From assembly GCF_902459805.1 (NCBI RefSeq), contig NZ_CABPST010000008.1, positions 1 to 64,000 on the forward strand: DNA of 64,000 bases, read 5' to 3'. The notes under the pieces were generated by a model that saw nothing but the letters and a program-made list of their open reading frames with translations, did not search any database and was not told where the DNA came from. Shown here in pieces: positions 28,084-35,847 of this stretch. Source of the stretch: Pandoraea bronchicola. GTDB lineage: Bacteria; Pseudomonadota; Gammaproteobacteria; Burkholderiales; Burkholderiaceae. How positions within the stretch are numbered: the stretch's first letter is position 1; every line of letters starts with the position of its first letter. A program made the position numbers and the translations under genes.

Positions 28084-28698
28084 ATGTCACCAATGCTAAC
28101 GTCGCGTAGTTCCGTTCATTCGGCGCAGGGGCTGCGCCGAGGTTTGCGATGGGGAGTCGCCATGGGATTGTTTGCGAGTCTGTTGGGACTGTTCGGCTGT
28201 GATCAGCAGCAGATCGACAAGGCGCGCGAGAAGGCGCGCGACACGTTCAACGCCATCAAGCCGGACGACATGCTGCTGCGCAACCTCACGCCGGGCGTGA
28301 CGACCGAAGCGCAGGTGCGTGAGCAGATGGGCAAGCCGGAGATCGTCTGGGAGAACGACGATGGCTCGCGCCGGCTGGAGTATCCGCGCGCGCCGGGCGG
28401 CTTGCGGACCTATATGGTCGACATCGCGCCAGACGGGAAGCTGCGGGCCGTCATTCAGGCGCTCGCGGCGGAGAACTTCGAGCAGGTCCAGCCGGGCATG
28501 ACGCAGGATGAGGTTCGGCGTTTGCTGGGCAAACCGACGACTGTGGCGGAATACCGGTTGAAGAAGGAAACGGTGTGGAGCTGGCGCTGGCTTGAGGACG
28601 GCGTCAACACGCCGGGCATGTTTAACGCCCACTTCGGCCCGGACGGCCGGGTGACGGTCACGTCGCGCTCACCGGACCCGGCGTCGGAGCGTCCTTGA
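28084..28698 (+). CDS. Lipoprotein with two tandem SmpA/OmlA (BamE-like) modules
   Basis: A 204-residue protein from the ATG at 28084, preceded by GAGAGGAG. The N-terminus is basic, then a hydrophobic GLFASLLGLFGC with the lipobox Cys near residue 39. Two similar modules follow. The first contains LTPGVTTEAQVREQMGKP and ends with IAPDGKLRAV; the second contains VQPGMTQDEVRRLLGKP and ends with FGPDGRVTVT. Each matches the BamE/OmlA pattern of PGMT..EV...LGKP, then strands and a closing turn. The gene follows tamB by 49 bp, so a role at the outer membrane assembly machinery is plausible but inferred. Confidence 0.82.
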   Translation: MSPMLTSRSSVHSAQGLRRGLRWGVAMGLFASLLGLFGCDQQQIDKAREKARDTFNAIKPDDMLLRNLTPGVTTEAQVREQMGKPEIVWENDDGSRRLEYPRAPGGLRTYMVDIAPDGKLRAVIQALAAENFEQVQPGMTQDEVRRLLGKPTTVAEYRLKKETVWSWRWLEDGVNTPGMFNAHFGPDGRVTVTSRSPDPASERP

Positions 28699-28737
28699 TG
28701 GAGGGCTGACAGGGCGACGGCAGGGGGATGCCGTTGC

Positions 28738-28971
28738 TTACCGGGTCGCCTGTTGGGGTTGCCGGGCATGCCGGTGACGGTTCGTCACCATGCGTTCGTG
28801 CAGTCGACCGATGATCCGGCTGCCCGTCTTCGCGAACAGGAACGGCAGCAGCGCGTGCACGAGACAGGCCAGAAACGCGCCCAGCAACGGCAGCGCGAAC
28901 GACAGCGCCGATCCCATGTGCTGGAGGTAGTTTTCGCCGACAGAGGCTGGGTGCTGAGTGAAGATTTTCAT
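28738..28971 (-). CDS. DUF6356 family small membrane protein
   Basis: A 77-residue protein from the ATG at 28971 (MKIFTQHPASVGENYLQHMG). The opening matches my memory of the DUF6356 family. One long hydrophobic stretch follows (SALSFALPLLGAFLACLVHALLPFLF), probably a helical hairpin, and then a basic C-terminus rich in Arg and His. Upstream codons to 29127 are open but start poorly. The function is unknown. It is divergent from the Lrp-type regulator gene, about 117 bp away. Confidence 0.78.
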   Translation of the reverse strand: MKIFTQHPASVGENYLQHMGSALSFALPLLGAFLACLVHALLPFLFAKTGSRIIGRLHERMVTNRHRHARQPQQATR

Positions 28972-29088
28972 GATATCCCCTGTTTTCGGAATGTTTGTGA
29001 AGTTTACTTGCCGACGTAGGGTAAAGGCTTTCAAATATTCGGCCGAATCGGGTAGGATTTGGAAAAATTTTCCTCCCGGGTGGCTATC

Positions 29089-29550
29089 GTGGACAAAACC
29101 GATCTCGCAATTCTCGAAAATCTGCAAGCCGATGCCTCACGCTCGCTGGGCGAACTCGCCGAAGCGGTTCACCTGTCGCCTACGCCGTGCTGGCGGCGTG
29201 TGCAGCGTCTGCGCGAGAATGGCGTCATCACGGGGCAGGTAACGCTGTGCGATCCGCAGCAACTCGATCTGCGCGTGACGGCCTTCGTGTTCATCAAGGC
29301 GGCGACACACAGCGAGGACTGGATGGTTCGCTTCGTCGCGGGGGCGCGGGAATTGCCTGAAATCGTCGAAATTCACCGCATGGCAGGCGAGATCGACTAT
29401 CTGCTTAAGGTCTACCTGCCGGACATTGCCGCTTACGACCGTTTCTACAAAAAACTCATCCGCGTGGCCGATCTGCAGGACATCAGCGCGAGTTTTTCCA
29501 TGGAAACGGTGAAGTTCACCACGGCATTGCCGGTGGATCATTTGCGCTAG
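29089..29550 (+). CDS. Lrp/AsnC family transcriptional regulator
   Basis: A 153-residue regulator with an N-terminal winged helix-turn-helix and a C-terminal RAM/AsnC ligand-binding domain. The family-typical opening VDKTDLAILENLQADASRS makes GTG 29089 the most likely start, with GGGTGG five bases before it; TTG 29059 and GTG 29080 are alternatives. The recognition helix region is LSPTPCWRRVQRLRENGVI. The effector domain runs from VTAFVFIKAA to VKFTTALPV. It lies divergent from the DUF6356 gene and just before a methyltransferase gene, either of which it may control. The amino acid ligand is unknown. Confidence 0.88.
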   Translation: MDKTDLAILENLQADASRSLGELAEAVHLSPTPCWRRVQRLRENGVITGQVTLCDPQQLDLRVTAFVFIKAATHSEDWMVRFVAGARELPEIVEIHRMAGEIDYLLKVYLPDIAAYDRFYKKLIRVADLQDISASFSMETVKFTTALPVDHLR

Positions 29551-29642
29551 CCAGCGGCGCAGTATCGGCCAGACGATGTTCCGAAGGATTCGAGATGTGC
29601 TGCGGGCAGTCACCTCATCGGAGCATTCGTTCGGAAAAATTC

Positions 29643-30371
29643 ATGGCTCAGAACATCTACGACAATCCCGAGTTCTTCGCTGGTTACAGCCAGTTGCCCC
29701 GGCAAGTGCAGGGTCTGGATGGCGCGCCCGAGTGGCCCGCCATCCGATCGATGTTGCCGGATCTGCGAGGCAAACGCGTGGTCGACCTCGGTTGCGGTTT
29801 CGGCTGGGCGTCGCGCTGGATGCGCGAGCAGGGCGCCGTGTCCGTGCTCGGGCTCGATCTGCCGCAGAACATGATCGATCGCGCGAAGGCCGGCACGTCT
29901 GACACCGCCATTGAATTTCGCATCGCAGACCTCGATACACTCGACCTGCCGCCCGCGTCCTTCGATCTTGCTTATAGCGCGCTGACCTTTCACTACGTGC
30001 GCGATTTCGGACGTCTCGTGCGTGCGATCCATGGGGGACTCGCGCCTTCGGGGCATTTCGTCTTCACCATCGAGCACCCGGTTTTCATGGCAGCGGCGCG
30101 CCCGCACTGGATCGCCGACGAGGACGGTCGCAAGACATGGCCGGTCAACGGCTATGCCGTCGAGGGGGAGCGTCGCACCGATTGGTTCGCCAAGGGGGTG
30201 CTGAAGTACCACCGCACGCTTGGCACAACGCTGAACACGCTCATCGATGCTGGCTTTCGGATTCGGAAGGTCGAGGAGTTTGCACCGACCGCCGAGCAGA
30301 TCCGCGAGATGCCATCGCTGGCCGAAGAGCTGGAGCGTCCGATGATGTTGATGGTGTCGGCTGAGCGGTAG
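29643..30371 (+). CDS. Class I SAM-dependent methyltransferase
   Basis: A 242-residue methyltransferase from the ATG at 29643 (MAQNIYDNPEFFAGYSQL). Motif I is VVDLGCGFGWASRWM, with the acidic end of strand 2 in VLGLDLPQNMI. FRIADLDTLDL and FDLAYSALTFHYV cover the later SAM-fold motifs. FTIEHPVFMAA and ADEDGRKTWPVNGYAVEGE resemble UbiE/Smt-type small-molecule methyltransferases, but the substrate is not evident. It follows the Lrp-type regulator by 92 bp and ends before a strong bidirectional terminator. Confidence 0.85.
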   Translation: MAQNIYDNPEFFAGYSQLPRQVQGLDGAPEWPAIRSMLPDLRGKRVVDLGCGFGWASRWMREQGAVSVLGLDLPQNMIDRAKAGTSDTAIEFRIADLDTLDLPPASFDLAYSALTFHYVRDFGRLVRAIHGGLAPSGHFVFTIEHPVFMAAARPHWIADEDGRKTWPVNGYAVEGERRTDWFAKGVLKYHRTLGTTLNTLIDAGFRIRKVEEFAPTAEQIREMPSLAEELERPMMLMVSAER

Positions 30372-30409
30372 GTTGAGAGGTAGGCTGAGCGCGAACCCGG
30401 CATTGCAAA

Positions 30410-30458
30410 GCAAAACACCCCGGTGCCGAACGAAATGTCCGGCACCGGGGTGTTTTGC
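30410..30458. terminator. Bidirectional terminator between the methyltransferase gene and metG
   Basis: Perfect 19-bp arms beginning GCAAAACACCCC and ending GGGGTGTTTTGC around an 11-base loop. The A-rich and T-rich ends sit in the arms, so it can stop transcripts from both sides. Confidence 0.85.
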
Positions 30459-30518
30459 CAGGGAAGGGCGTTGCCGCGAGACGCGGCTTACTTTCCCTGA
30501 TGTTGCGTTTGCCCCGCT

Positions 30519-32636
30519 TTACTTGACGCGCATGCCCGGCTTCGCACCGTCGTGCGGCTCGAGGATGTAGATGCCCGGTTCGGCCTTGTCGTCGGCCGCC
30601 GATGCCGCGAGCACCATGCCTTCGGACAGACCGAACTTCATCTTGCGCGGCGCAAGATTGGCGACCATCACCGTGAGCTTGCCCACCAGCACTTCCGGCT
30701 GCGGATAAGCCGACTTGATCCCCGAGAAGACGTTACGCGTTCGCGCTTCACCGGCGTCGAGCGTGAGTTGCAGGAGCTTGTCCGATCCTTCGACCGCCTT
30801 GCAATCGACGATGCGCGCGATGCGCAGATCGATCTTGGCAAAGTCGTCGATGGTGATGACACCGTCGTCCGCGCTCTTGTCTGCCTTATCTGCCTTGTCG
30901 GCCTTCTCCGTTGCCTTGGCGGCTTTGTCCTTGCCCTTGGCGGCGGCAGCGTCCGTGGCCGGCGCGCTCGCTTGCAGCGAGTCGCGGTTGGCCGCGAGCA
31001 GTGCTTCGACCTGCTTGCCTTCGACACGCGTCATCAGATGCTTGTAAGCGGTGATGGCCGTGTCGGCGGTGAGCGGACGGCTCACGTCTTGCCACGTTTG
31101 CGGCGCGATGTTCAGGAAGCGCTCTACGGCCTCGGCCGTCACGGGCAGCACCGGCTTGAGGTACAGCGTGAGCAGACGGAACGCCTCGAGGCATACCGAG
31201 CAGGCTTCGTGCAGCGCGGCCCCTTGCGCGGGGTCCTTTGCCAGATCCCACGGCTTGACCGTGTCGACGTAGCCGTTCACGGCGTCGGCCTGTTCCATCA
31301 CCAGACGCAATGCCTTGCCGAACTCGCGGGCTTCGTAGTGCGCGGCGATCTGCGGTGCAACCGCGCGCAACTGCCCCAGCAGCGGCGCTTGCATGGCGTG
31401 CGGCGACACACGGCCGTCGAAGCGCTTGATAAGGAAGCCCGCCGCACGGCTGGCGATATTCACGTACTTGCCGACCAGATCGCTGTTCACGCGCGCGATG
31501 AAGTCATCGAGATTCAGGTCGATGTCTTCCATCGTGTTGCCCAGCTTGGCACCGATGTAATAACGCAGCCATTCCGGATTGAGGCCCGTGTCGATGAAGC
31601 TTTGCGCCGTGATGAACGTGCCGCGCGACTTCGACATCTTGTGGCCGTCCACCGTCAGAAAGCCGTGCGCGTACACGTTGGTCGGCGTGCGATGGCCCGA
31701 GAACTCGAGCATTGCCGGCCAGAACAGCGTGTGGAAGTACAGAATGTCCTTGCCGATGAAGTGATACTGCTCGGTCGTCGAACCCGGCTTGACCCATTCT
31801 TCGAAGTTCAGGCCGCGTTGAGCGCACAGGTTCTTGAAGCTGGCGTAGTAGCCGACCGGGGCGTCGAGCCACACATAGAAATACTTGCCCGGGGCACCCG
31901 GAATCTCGAAGCCGAAGTACGGGGCGTCGCGCGAGATGTCCCAGTCGGCCAGCGTGGACTCGCCGTCTTCGCCGAGCCACTCCTTCATCTTGTTGGCGGC
32001 TTCGGGCTGGGCAAGACCGGCCACCCACTTGCGCAGGAACTGCTCGCAGCGCTTGTCAGAGAGCTTGAAGAAGTAATGGGTAGACGTCTTGCGCACCGGC
32101 GTGGCGCCCGAGACGACCGAATACGGGTTGAGCAGGTCGGTCGGCGCGTAGGTCGAGCCGCAGACTTCGCACGAATCGCCGTACTGGTCCTTGGCGCCGC
32201 ATTTCGGACATTCGCCCTTGATGAAGCGGTCCGGCAGGAACATTTCCTTGACCGGGTCGTACGCCTGTTCGATATCGCGTGCTTCGATCAGGCCCTGCGC
32301 CTTGAGGGCCAGATAGACGCTTTCCGACAATTCGCGGTTTTCCTCGGAATCTGTCGAATAGTAGTTATCGAACGAGATGCCGAAGCTGTCGAAGTCGCGC
32401 TTGTGCTCCTTCCAGACGCGCTCGATCAGTTGCTTGGGCGTGAGGCCTTCCTTCTCGGCACGCAGCATGACCGGCGTGCCGTGCGTGTCGTCCGCACCCA
32501 CGTAGTACACCTCATGGCCCTGCATCCGCATGAACCGTACCCAGATATCTGTCTGGATGTATTCGACCAAGTGACCGATGTGAATCTGGCCATTGGCGTA
32601 CGGCAGGGCGGAGGTGACTAAGATGCGGCGGGACAT
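30519..32636 (-). CDS. metG: Methionyl-tRNA synthetase
   Basis: Charges tRNA-Met. The protein is 705 residues from the ATG at 32636 ([16 protein letters not shown]). The HIGH signature is at residues 19-22, a zinc-binding region with [18 protein letters not shown] is near residue 145, and [11 protein letters not shown] carries the KMSKS loop. An Ala/Lys/Asp linker with [11 protein letters not shown] joins the anticodon domain to a C-terminal tRNA-binding (EMAP/Trbp111-like) domain beginning [14 protein letters not shown], as in dimeric MetG. Its divergent neighbour region carries a terminator for the OmpA-like gene. Confidence 0.97.
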   Translation of the reverse strand: MSRRILVTSALPYANGQIHIGHLVEYIQTDIWVRFMRMQGHEVYYVGADDTHGTPVMLRAEKEGLTPKQLIERVWKEHKRDFDSFGISFDNYYSTDSEENRELSESVYLALKAQGLIEARDIEQAYDPVKEMFLPDRFIKGECPKCGAKDQYGDSCEVCGSTYAPTDLLNPYSVVSGATPVRKTSTHYFFKLSDKRCEQFLRKWVAGLAQPEAANKMKEWLGEDGESTLADWDISRDAPYFGFEIPGAPGKYFYVWLDAPVGYYASFKNLCAQRGLNFEEWVKPGSTTEQYHFIGKDILYFHTLFWPAMLEFSGHRTPTNVYAHGFLTVDGHKMSKSRGTFITAQSFIDTGLNPEWLRYYIGAKLGNTMEDIDLNLDDFIARVNSDLVGKYVNIASRAAGFLIKRFDGRVSPHAMQAPLLGQLRAVAPQIAAHYEAREFGKALRLVMEQADAVNGYVDTVKPWDLAKDPAQGAALHEACSVCLEAFRLLTLYLKPVLPVTAEAVERFLNIAPQTWQDVSRPLTADTAITAYKHLMTRVEGKQVEALLAANRDSLQASAPATDAAAAKGKDKAAKATEKADKADKADKSADDGVITIDDFAKIDLRIARIVDCKAVEGSDKLLQLTLDAGEARTRNVFSGIKSAYPQPEVLVGKLTVMVANLAPRKMKFGLSEGMVLAASAADDKAEPGIYILEPHDGAKPGMRVK

Positions 32637-32789
32637 GAGGATGGATTGTTTGATGAGGGGACAGGGAAAGGACGATTCTAGCAGGCAGAGCGGGATGACG
32701 CCCAACCGGGCGTTCCGGCGGGGGCGTCGGGGCGAGTCGGCTGCGCATGCATTGGCCGGTGCGCTGCTTCAATTCGGGATCGCGCGGCC

Positions 32790-32816
32790 AAAAAAAAGCC
32801 GGAACCAGGTTCCGGC
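32790..32816 (-). terminator. Rho-independent terminator
   Basis: On the minus strand GCCGGAACC / GGTTCCGGC is followed by eight T residues. It is about 215 bp downstream of the OmpA-like gene and is the likely end of that transcript. Confidence 0.8.
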
Positions 32817-32970
32817 ATAACTAGGCACACGTAACGTCAATAACAAAGAGGAGATGGAAGCGCCCACGGTAGGCACTTCCGAAGGGTCTGAGCGACGTGA
32901 CGGGGGTTTAGTTCAACCGATGTGCGGAATTTTCTATGCTGCGGCGCAACATGCGGGCGCCGGCCGTCCG

Positions 32971-33006
32971 TCAAACGCAAGCCCGGCGGACCGGGCAAGC
33001 GTTTGA
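32971..33006. repeat. 36-bp perfect inverted repeat after the OmpA-like gene
   Basis: TCAAACGC AA GCCCGG CGGA CCGGGC AA GCGTTTGA is fully symmetric apart from the CGGA centre. It lies 27 bp after the OmpA-like stop and has no T-run, so it looks like an mRNA 3'-end hairpin rather than a classical terminator. Confidence 0.6.
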
Positions 33007-33032
33007 ACGGTTAGCTGGCAGGCGGGAGCCGA

Positions 33033-33692
33033 TCAGCCGCGCGGGGCTTGCTGATTCGGCGCGTGCAGGAGGATTTCGACGCGACGGTTCTGGGCGCGGC
33101 CCTCGGCCGTGGCATCCGAGGCGACCGGCTGGCTCGAGGCCACGCCCATGCCGCTCATGCGGTTCATCGCAACACCACGGCTGTTCAGATACTGGATGAC
33201 GTTGGCCGCCCGATTCTGCGAGAGGGGGACATTGATGCGATCGCCGCCCGTGCTGTCGGTGTGGCCCACGACGTTGGCGGTGATGCCCGGGTTCTGGTTG
33301 AGCGTGGCGGCGACGTCGTCGAGCACGGCGCGGAAGTTCGGTTTGATGTCGGCGCGGCCGGTATCGAACGTCACGTCGCTTGGGACGGCGACCTTGAGCG
33401 AGCCATCCGGCTGCTCGGAGATCGTGGTGCCGGTGCCGGCCGTGTGGCCGCCCAGCTTGTTCTTGATGGCGCCCCAGTTGTAGCCCGTCGCACCGCCTGC
33501 GGCGGCGCCCACGGCGGCGCCGATCAGCGTGCCGGTGGTATTGCCACCGATGAGGTTGCCCAGGCCTGCGCCGACCGCTGCACCGACACCGGTGCCGACC
33601 GCGGTATTGGTGCCTTGCTCGGTCTGGCACCCCGCCAGCATGGCGGCAGCGGCCAGGACGAGCGCTGAAGCGCGCAGAGTGTTCTTATTCAT
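33033..33692 (-). CDS. OmpA-family lipoprotein (peptidoglycan-associated)
   Basis: A 219-residue outer membrane lipoprotein with AAGGAG before its ATG. The signal ends in the lipobox MLAGC (Cys22). A Gly-rich glycine-zipper region follows, with repeated GAAVGAGLGN and GAAVGAAAGG units over about residues 32-70. The C-terminal OmpA domain (about residues 100-210) has the peptidoglycan-binding pattern NVVGHTDSTGGDRINVPLSQNRA, where the Asp and Arg that contact diaminopimelate are present. It resembles the YiaD/Pal-like proteins. Downstream hairpins end the transcript. Confidence 0.9.
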   Translation of the reverse strand: MNKNTLRASALVLAAAAMLAGCQTEQGTNTAVGTGVGAAVGAGLGNLIGGNTTGTLIGAAVGAAAGGATGYNWGAIKNKLGGHTAGTGTTISEQPDGSLKVAVPSDVTFDTGRADIKPNFRAVLDDVAATLNQNPGITANVVGHTDSTGGDRINVPLSQNRAANVIQYLNSRGVAMNRMSGMGVASSQPVASDATAEGRAQNRRVEILLHAPNQQAPRG

Positions 33693-33773
33693 TTAAGGCT
33701 CCTTCTCGATTAGCTAGCAGTCATGAAACAACGCGTGAGCACTTCGCCGAAGCACGCGCGCGTTGCAGGGGTT

Positions 33774-33804
33774 TTGAACCTGCGGGCGCGCCGTCTTTTA
33801 CAAT
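33774..33804 (+). promoter_or_regulatory. Possible sigma70-type promoter of apbC
   Basis: TTGAAC at 33774-33779 and TACAAT at 33799-33804 are good matches to the -35 and -10 boxes, but the 19-base spacer is longer than ideal. It is 164 bp before the apbC start in the divergent gap with the OmpA-like gene. Confidence 0.35.
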
Positions 33805-33967
33805 AGCGCTGAGTGTCAACCGCAGGCAAGGACAGATTGCCGCGACGGCTGGTTCCCCAAAACACGCGCGCCTCGCATGCTAATCGAGAGCGTGCGCCAC
33901 GGATGTTACAAGTTGTTAGCGCTCGCCGGGACTTTCCCGGCGGGCCTCGACAGAGCGAGAGACCCAC

Positions 33968-35050
33968 ATGGAAGTCGCCCAAATCAATGAAGTGCTGCGT
34001 GGCATCGTCGATCCCGACACGGGGCTCGACCTGATCGCCGGAAAGTATGTCAAACAGGTCGTGGCCGAGCACGGCCACGTCGGCATCCAGATCGAGTTCG
34101 GTTATCCCGCGAAGAGCCAGTTCGAAGCGATGCGCGCGCGCATTACCGAGGCCGTCGGCAAGCTGCCCGGTGTCGAGCGCGTGGCCGTCGAGATCAGCCA
34201 GAAAATCGTCTCGCACGCGGTGCAACGCGGCGTGAAGCTGCTGCCGAACGTGAAGAACATCGTGGCCGTGGCCTCGGGCAAGGGCGGTGTGGGCAAAAGC
34301 ACCACGGCCGTGAACCTGGCGCTTGCGCTGGCGGCCGAAGGCGCCAACGTCGGCATTCTCGATGCCGACATCTATGGTCCGTCGCTGCCCACGCTGCTGG
34401 GCATTCACGGCAAACCCGAATCGAAGGATGGCAAGACGCTCGAGCCGATGATCGGCCACGGCTTGCAGGCGAGCTCCATTGGTTTTCTGATCGAACCGGA
34501 CAATCCGATGGTCTGGCGCGGCCCGATGGTCACGCAGGCACTTGAGCAATTGCTCAACCAGACGAACTGGCACGACCTCGACTACCTGATCGTCGACATG
34601 CCGCCGGGCACGGGCGATATCCAGCTCACGCTCGCGCAGAAGGTGCCTGTCACCGGTGCGGTCATCGTGACCACGCCGCAGGACCTGGCGCTGCTCGACG
34701 CCCGCAAGGGGCTCAAGATGTTCGAGAAGGTTGGCGTGCCGATTCTGGGCCTCATCGAGAACATGAGCCTGCATATCTGTTCGAACTGCGGTCATGAGGA
34801 GCCGATCTTCGGCGTGGGCGGCGGCGAGCGCATGAGCCACGATTTCGACGTCGATCTGCTGGGCAAGCTGCCGCTGGAGATGAGCATCCGTGTGCATGCA
34901 GACGCCGGTATGCCGAGCGTGGTGGGCGACCCCGATGGCCCGGTGGCCGAGCGTTACCGGGCGATTGCCCGCAAGGTGGCGGTGAAGATCGCGGCCAAGC
35001 AGAAGGACATGACGAGCAAGTTCCCGTCGATCGTCGTTCAGAACACGTAA
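33968..35050 (+). CDS. apbC: Iron-sulfur cluster carrier protein ApbC (Mrp/NBP35 family)
   Basis: P-loop ATPase that carries Fe-S clusters to target proteins. It has 360 residues. An N-terminal MIP18-like domain (about residues 1-85, VAQINEVLRGIVDPDTGLDL) precedes the ATPase domain, with SGKGGVGKST from about residue 103, DADIYGPSLP and DMPPGTGDIQLT. The CXXC that holds the shared cluster is Cys271 and Cys274 in HICSNCGH. It is divergent from the OmpA-like gene and upstream of dcd. Confidence 0.95.
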   Translation: MEVAQINEVLRGIVDPDTGLDLIAGKYVKQVVAEHGHVGIQIEFGYPAKSQFEAMRARITEAVGKLPGVERVAVEISQKIVSHAVQRGVKLLPNVKNIVAVASGKGGVGKSTTAVNLALALAAEGANVGILDADIYGPSLPTLLGIHGKPESKDGKTLEPMIGHGLQASSIGFLIEPDNPMVWRGPMVTQALEQLLNQTNWHDLDYLIVDMPPGTGDIQLTLAQKVPVTGAVIVTTPQDLALLDARKGLKMFEKVGVPILGLIENMSLHICSNCGHEEPIFGVGGGERMSHDFDVDLLGKLPLEMSIRVHADAGMPSVVGDPDGPVAERYRAIARKVAVKIAAKQKDMTSKFPSIVVQNT

Positions 35051-35173
35051 GGACGGCCGGCAGGGACCCGGGAAGCCCCGCGCGCAGCGGTGCGAGTGAA
35101 AAAGTCACCGCACCGCAACAATCGCGTAAAATACGCCCACTTTTTCACGTACCACGCAAGTTCAGGCCCACAC

Positions 35174-35743
35174 ATGAGCATCAAGTCCGATAAATGGATC
35201 CGGCGTATGGCCGAAGCGCACGGCATGATCGAGCCCTTCGAGCCGTCGCAGATCCGGTATTCCCAGGACGGGCAGAAGATCGTCAGCTATGGCACGTCGA
35301 GTTACGGCTACGATATCCGCTGTGCGCCTGAATTCAAGGTCTTCACGAACATCAATTCGACGATCGTCGATCCGAAGAACTTCGACGAGAAGTCCTTTGT
35401 CGACGTCGAGAGCGATGTCTGCATCATTCCGCCGAACTCGTTCGCGCTTGCGCGCACTGTCGAGTACTTCCGCATTCCGCGAAGTGTGCTCACCGTGTGT
35501 CTGGGCAAATCGACGTATGCGCGTTGCGGCATCATCGTGAACGTGACGCCGTTCGAACCCGAGTGGGAGGGCTACGTGACGCTGGAATTCTCGAACACGA
35601 CGCCGCTGCCGGCCAAGATCTACGCCAACGAAGGCGTGGCTCAGGTGCTGTTCTTCGAATCCGACGAAGTCTGCGAGACCTCGTACAAGGACCGCGGCGG
35701 CAAGTATCAGGGACAGCGTGGTGTCACGCTGCCGAAAACCTAG
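35174..35743 (+). CDS. dcd: dCTP deaminase
   Basis: Deaminates dCTP to dUTP for thymidylate synthesis. The protein is 189 residues from the ATG at 35174 ([19 protein letters not shown]), close to the 193 residues of E. coli Dcd. [40 protein letters not shown] and the C-terminal [12 protein letters not shown], which closes over the nucleotide, are intact. It is 123 bp after apbC; a hairpin with a short T-run separates it from the decarboxylase. Confidence 0.96.
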   Translation: MSIKSDKWIRRMAEAHGMIEPFEPSQIRYSQDGQKIVSYGTSSYGYDIRCAPEFKVFTNINSTIVDPKNFDEKSFVDVESDVCIIPPNSFALARTVEYFRIPRSVLTVCLGKSTYARCGIIVNVTPFEPEWEGYVTLEFSNTTPLPAKIYANEGVAQVLFFESDEVCETSYKDRGGKYQGQRGVTLPKT

Positions 35744-35796
35744 CCTGCTACCCTCGACTCGCCGCCGGTGAGCATCCCCCAAATCGCACTGCCCAA

Positions 35797-35832
35797 GAGC
35801 CACGGCCATCTCGGACCGTGGCTCGTTCTTTT
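35797..35832 (+). terminator. Terminator between dcd and the decarboxylase gene
   Basis: GAGCCACGG / CCGTGGCTC with a 10-base loop is followed by GTTCTTTT. It ends only 15 bases before the decarboxylase start, so it may end the dcd transcript or attenuate read-through into the next gene. Confidence 0.6.
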
Positions 35833-35847
35833 GTCGAAGGAACGCCA

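Larger units (their letters stand above)
32637..33032. other. Intergenic stretch between metG and the OmpA-like gene, 396 bp
   Basis: It contains the metG promoter region at its left end (minus strand), the terminator at 32790-32816 and a 36-bp perfect dyad at 32971-33006. The segment 32820-32965 has no supported gene. A short RNA released from the 3' end of the OmpA-like transcript is possible here but has no direct support. Confidence 0.5.
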
